The notes under the pieces were generated by a model. The model did not search any database, had not been told where the DNA came from, and worked only from the letters and a program-made list of their open reading frames with translations. A program made the position numbers and the translations under genes. A DNA stretch of 64,000 nucleotides, taken from Mucilaginibacter sp. 14171R-50 (lineage in GTDB: Bacteria > Bacteroidota > Bacteroidia > Sphingobacteriales > Sphingobacteriaceae). Positions within the stretch are counted from its first letter, which is position 1. Each line of letters opens with the position of its first letter. The DNA lies in the NCBI RefSeq assembly GCF_010093045.1, contig NZ_CP048115.1, positions 2,108,001 to 2,172,000 on the forward strand, given 5' to 3'. Shown piece by piece: positions 61,318 through 64,000 of this stretch.

Positions 61318-64000
61318 ATGAACAAACTTTTACCCCAGTTGAAGCAATCTTTAAAGACGAGAAAGTTCTCGATCTCGATGGCATTAATGCTGTTTATTTC
61401 GCTGATTGCCACCAATGTTAGTAAAGCACAGATATATTACGTTACCAATGATGCCGCGCCCACCAGTACAGCCAGCGGTGACGCTATTGTACGTATGGGC
61501 TACGATGGATCTAGCGCTACCGTACTTGCGTCAAGCATCACTAACTCGCCCAATTTATTGCAGATAGACTATGCAAATAACAGGGCTTTTGTTTATGAAG
61601 GATATCAGCCTGATCCTATACCGAACCCTAATAATTTGGCAATTAAGGTTATAAACTTAACTAACGGAACAGTGATCAGGTCAATACCTTTAGCGGTATT
61701 GGGGCGAGCGACATCACTTAAGTACGACCCGGTAAACGATTATATATATTATGTAACAGGAGATCCGTTAAGTGCAGACGCCGCTAACGCAACATCTAAC
61801 GACGCGCTGATAAGGGTAAAACCTGATGGAACTGGATCGACAATATTAGCTTCCGGATTTTGTAAAAACCCGGCCTTTTTAGCGCTTAATATAGCGAATA
61901 ACGAAATATATATTTATCAAAACTTATACGCCGACCCACGAATTTACGTGCGAAACCTCTCTGGCGGCGCTGTTCGTGACTTTGGCACTACTAAACCGGC
62001 AGCGCCTTATATAGGTGTAGACATGGCTTATGATAATATTAATAATTATATTTATTACTTAACGAGTGATAATAGTGACGCCGTTTCCCCTAAAGACGCC
62101 CTTAAACGCATTAATATTGATGGTACCGGCGAAACTACTATTGCATCAAGTATTGGTGGTGGCTTAGCATACGCTATGACTGTTGATCCGGGACACAATA
62201 AAGCCTATTTTTTTGACAAAGCAACCGGAGCTAACCGTGGTATTAACTCGGTTGATTTAACCACCGGTAGCGTATCGTTAGTTAACTCCATAGCTTCACC
62301 TACACTCATTCCGGGACTTGCGGTTGCAAATCTGCCCGTTATTACCACCACCGGCATTTCAAGTTACTCGGGCTTTTCGGCTACAATGGGTGGTAGCGTA
62401 ACACGCAGCGACGCAAGCGTTACAGAACGTGGCGTAGTTTACAGCAGTACTAACACTGTACCAACTATAGGCGCAAGCGGGGTTACCAAAGCTGCTAATG
62501 GTACCGGTACCGGCAGTTTTTCTGCAAGCGTATCTGGCCTTAGCGCTGCAACAACGTACTATGTAAGGGCTTACGCTACCAGCGGTGCCGGTACTGCTTA
62601 TGGCGGCGTTAACTCATTTACAACATTTTCCAATGATGCTACGCTTTCCGGCCTTAGCACCAGCGCGGGTACATTAACCCCTGCCTTTTCAAGCGCTACT
62701 GTTTCATACACGGCTTCGGTATCCAACGCTACTTCAACAATTACGGTAACGCCTGCAAAAACCGATGCCAATGCATCAATAAAAGTTAATGGTACGTCTG
62801 TAAGCTCTGGTTCGGCATCGGGCGCTATCAGTTTAAATGTTGGTGACAATGTGATAACCACAGTAGTAACCGCAGCAGATGGTGCTACAACTAAAACGTA
62901 CACTATAACCGTAACCCGTGCTAAAGCAGCGCAAACCATCACATTTGCATCTGCAGCTTCCAAAACCTATGGCGATGCTGATTTTGCACCCGGCGCTACG
63001 GCCAGCAGCGGTTTAACCGTTAGCTACAGCAGCGATAATGCGGCGGTGGCAACCATAGTAAGCGGGCAGATACACATTGTAGGGCAGGGCACGGCCAATA
63101 TAACCGCCTCGCAAGGCGGCGATGGAAGCTATTTACCTGCCACAAATGCGGTACAAACGCTTACCGTTAACAAATCAGCGGTTACGGTTACTGCCAATGC
63201 AGGCCAAACAAAAGTTTACGGTAATGCCGACCCAACATATGCGTACACAGTTACTTCGGGTACGGTTAAAAGCGGCGATAGCTTTAGCGGCACTTTAAGC
63301 CGTACAGCCGGCGAAAACGTGGGAGCCTATCCCATTACACAAGGAACCCTTGCGCTGAGCAATAATTATACGTTAACCTTTGTTAGCAACGATTTTGCTA
63401 TTACCAAGCGTGCTATTACTATAACACCTACTACACAAACCAAGGTATACGGTAATGCGGATCCTGCATCGTTTACTTATACCATAGGTGGTTTGGGACT
63501 GGCTAACGGCGATGGGATGACGGGCCTTTTCGAAAGGCCGGCCGGCGAAAATGTCGGAGTTTATACCCTGGGGATAGGTGCCAAGCACCCCGTTAATGTA
63601 AATAACGGAGCCGACCAGAGCGCTAATTATGATATTACCTTTGTAAGCAACACCTTAACTATTACCAAAAGGCCGTTAACCATTGCTCCGCTTCCGGTAA
63701 CAAAAGTTTATGGCCAGTCAGATTTCGCCGTCGGTGCACCTTACGCCCTAAACGGCACATCTGTTGCCCCGGGAGAAGGTATGACCGGCAGATTTGGCAG
63801 AGATAATACTTCTGAAAATGTGGGTGTTTATGCTTTAACATTAGGTAGCAAACACCCGGTTGATGTTAATACCGGGGAGGATAGATCTTCTAATTATGAC
63901 ATCTCTTTTATATCTAATACCTTTACCATCACCGCTAAATCATTAGCCGTTAATGTCTATTCCCAAACAAAGACATACGGCGATGCTGACCCTACGCTTA
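61318..64000 (+). CDS. Large secreted repeat protein with propeller, Ig-like and MBG domains (runs off right edge)
   Basis: The frame is open from the ATG at 61318 to the window end, at least 894 codons. It has a signal peptide (MALMLFISLIATNVSKAQ). A beta-propeller-like region with repeats of the type YDPVNDYIYYVTGD / IKVI-L fills about residues 40-340. An Fn3-like segment follows (ITTTGISSYSGFSATMGGSV...FYV-AYATSG), then a cadherin-like sandwich (NDATLSGLSTSAGTLTPAF), an Ig/BIG domain and several MBG repeats (KVYGNADPTYAYTVTSG, KVYGNADPASFTY, KTYGDADPTL). The C terminus, possibly a secretion-sorting domain, is outside. An adhesin role is likely. Confidence 0.9.
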   Translation, partial: MNKLLPQLKQSLKTRKFSISMALMLFISLIATNVSKAQIYYVTNDAAPTSTASGDAIVRMGYDGSSATVLASSITNSPNLLQIDYANNRAFVYEGYQPDPIPNPNNLAIKVINLTNGTVIRSIPLAVLGRATSLKYDPVNDYIYYVTGDPLSADAANATSNDALIRVKPDGTGSTILASGFCKNPAFLALNIANNEIYIYQNLYADPRIYVRNLSGGAVRDFGTTKPAAPYIGVDMAYDNINNYIYYLTSDNSDAVSPKDALKRINIDGTGETTIASSIGGGLAYAMTVDPGHNKAYFFDKATGANRGINSVDLTTGSVSLVNSIASPTLIPGLAVANLPVITTTGISSYSGFSATMGGSVTRSDASVTERGVVYSSTNTVPTIGASGVTKAANGTGTGSFSASVSGLSAATTYYVRAYATSGAGTAYGGVNSFTTFSNDATLSGLSTSAGTLTPAFSSATVSYTASVSNATSTITVTPAKTDANASIKVNGTSVSSGSASGAISLNVGDNVITTVVTAADGATTKTYTITVTRAKAAQTITFASAASKTYGDADFAPGATASSGLTVSYSSDNAAVATIVSGQIHIVGQGTANITASQGGDGSYLPATNAVQTLTVNKSAVTVTANAGQTKVYGNADPTYAYTVTSGTVKSGDSFSGTLSRTAGENVGAYPITQGTLALSNNYTLTFVSNDFAITKRAITITPTTQTKVYGNADPASFTYTIGGLGLANGDGMTGLFERPAGENVGVYTLGIGAKHPVNVNNGADQSANYDITFVSNTLTITKRPLTIAPLPVTKVYGQSDFAVGAPYALNGTSVAPGEGMTGRFGRDNTSENVGVYALTLGSKHPVDVNTGEDRSSNYDISFISNTFTITAKSLAVNVYSQTKTYGDADPTL

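Noticed and set aside
59774-64000. A prophage, because of the tail-collar domain
   Set aside because: No integrase, capsid, terminase or other phage genes are seen nearby, and tail-collar proteins occur outside phages in this phylum.

Overview
The window looks like chromosome of a free-living, saccharolytic member of the Bacteroidota, most likely family Sphingobacteriaceae and possibly Mucilaginibacter or a close relative. This is inferred from SusC/SusD pairs, Bacteroidota-type promoter boxes (TAnnTTTG), weak Shine-Dalgarno use, many DUF families typical of the phylum, lipoproteins with SpII signals, and the gene order rpmB-rpmG-DUF4295-ftsY-rimO. No rRNA, tRNA, CRISPR array or complete mobile element was seen.

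Layout. 1-4225 (minus strand) is a housekeeping block: rpmB, rpmG, DUF4295, ftsY, rimO and the N-terminal half of bshC (bacillithiol synthesis). acs (acetyl-CoA synthetase) diverges from it at 4476. After a small orphan gene flanked by inverted repeats and a CsbD-like gene, 8034-12186 carries a porin, a Rieske protein, an imelysin lipoprotein and a di-haem oxidoreductase, probably one operon for metal or redox work at the cell envelope.

12283-32419 is the main accessory region, a polysaccharide utilisation locus. In order it holds GH36, a LacI regulator, three phased LacI-type operators, SusC, SusD, a PKD surface lipoprotein, a DUF5009 membrane acyltransferase-like protein, a DUF4874/DUF4832 lipoprotein, GH31, an N-acetylhexosamine-kinase-like phosphotransferase, a CBM9-like protein, a FucP/NagP-type MFS sugar importer, a GH109-type oxidoreductase-fold glycosidase and a long NagB fused to a PIG-L/LmbE deacetylase domain. 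Three of the glycosidase families (GH36, GH31, GH109) are known to contain alpha-N-acetylgalactosaminidases, and the intracellular genes point to amino-sugar catabolism. I therefore propose an alpha-galactosaminyl or alpha-galactosyl glycan as substrate.

From 32474 to 44524 the genes are mixed: a toxin-antitoxin pair, an amine oxidase with a cytochrome c, a DUF72 protein, a PAS/H-box protein that lacks a kinase ATPase domain, a TetR-SDR pair sharing one operator sequence, a Spy-like protein, small DNA-binding-type proteins, GH30 with ThuA, and a frameshifted HipA-like kinase next to DUF3037. 44525-52636 holds AsmA, an aldo/keto reductase, a GH43 enzyme, accA and a cupin, separated by spacers rich in short dispersed repeats.

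52972-59476 (minus) is a signalling region: an RsbQ-like hydrolase directly upstream of a multi-PAS histidine kinase, then a lipoprotein / seven-helix protein / HPK7 kinase / LuxR-type response regulator operon. 59774 to the right edge (plus) links a tail-collar (MdpB-like) protein, an Fmt-like formyltransferase and the first 894 codons of a very large secreted protein with propeller, Ig-like and MBG repeats.
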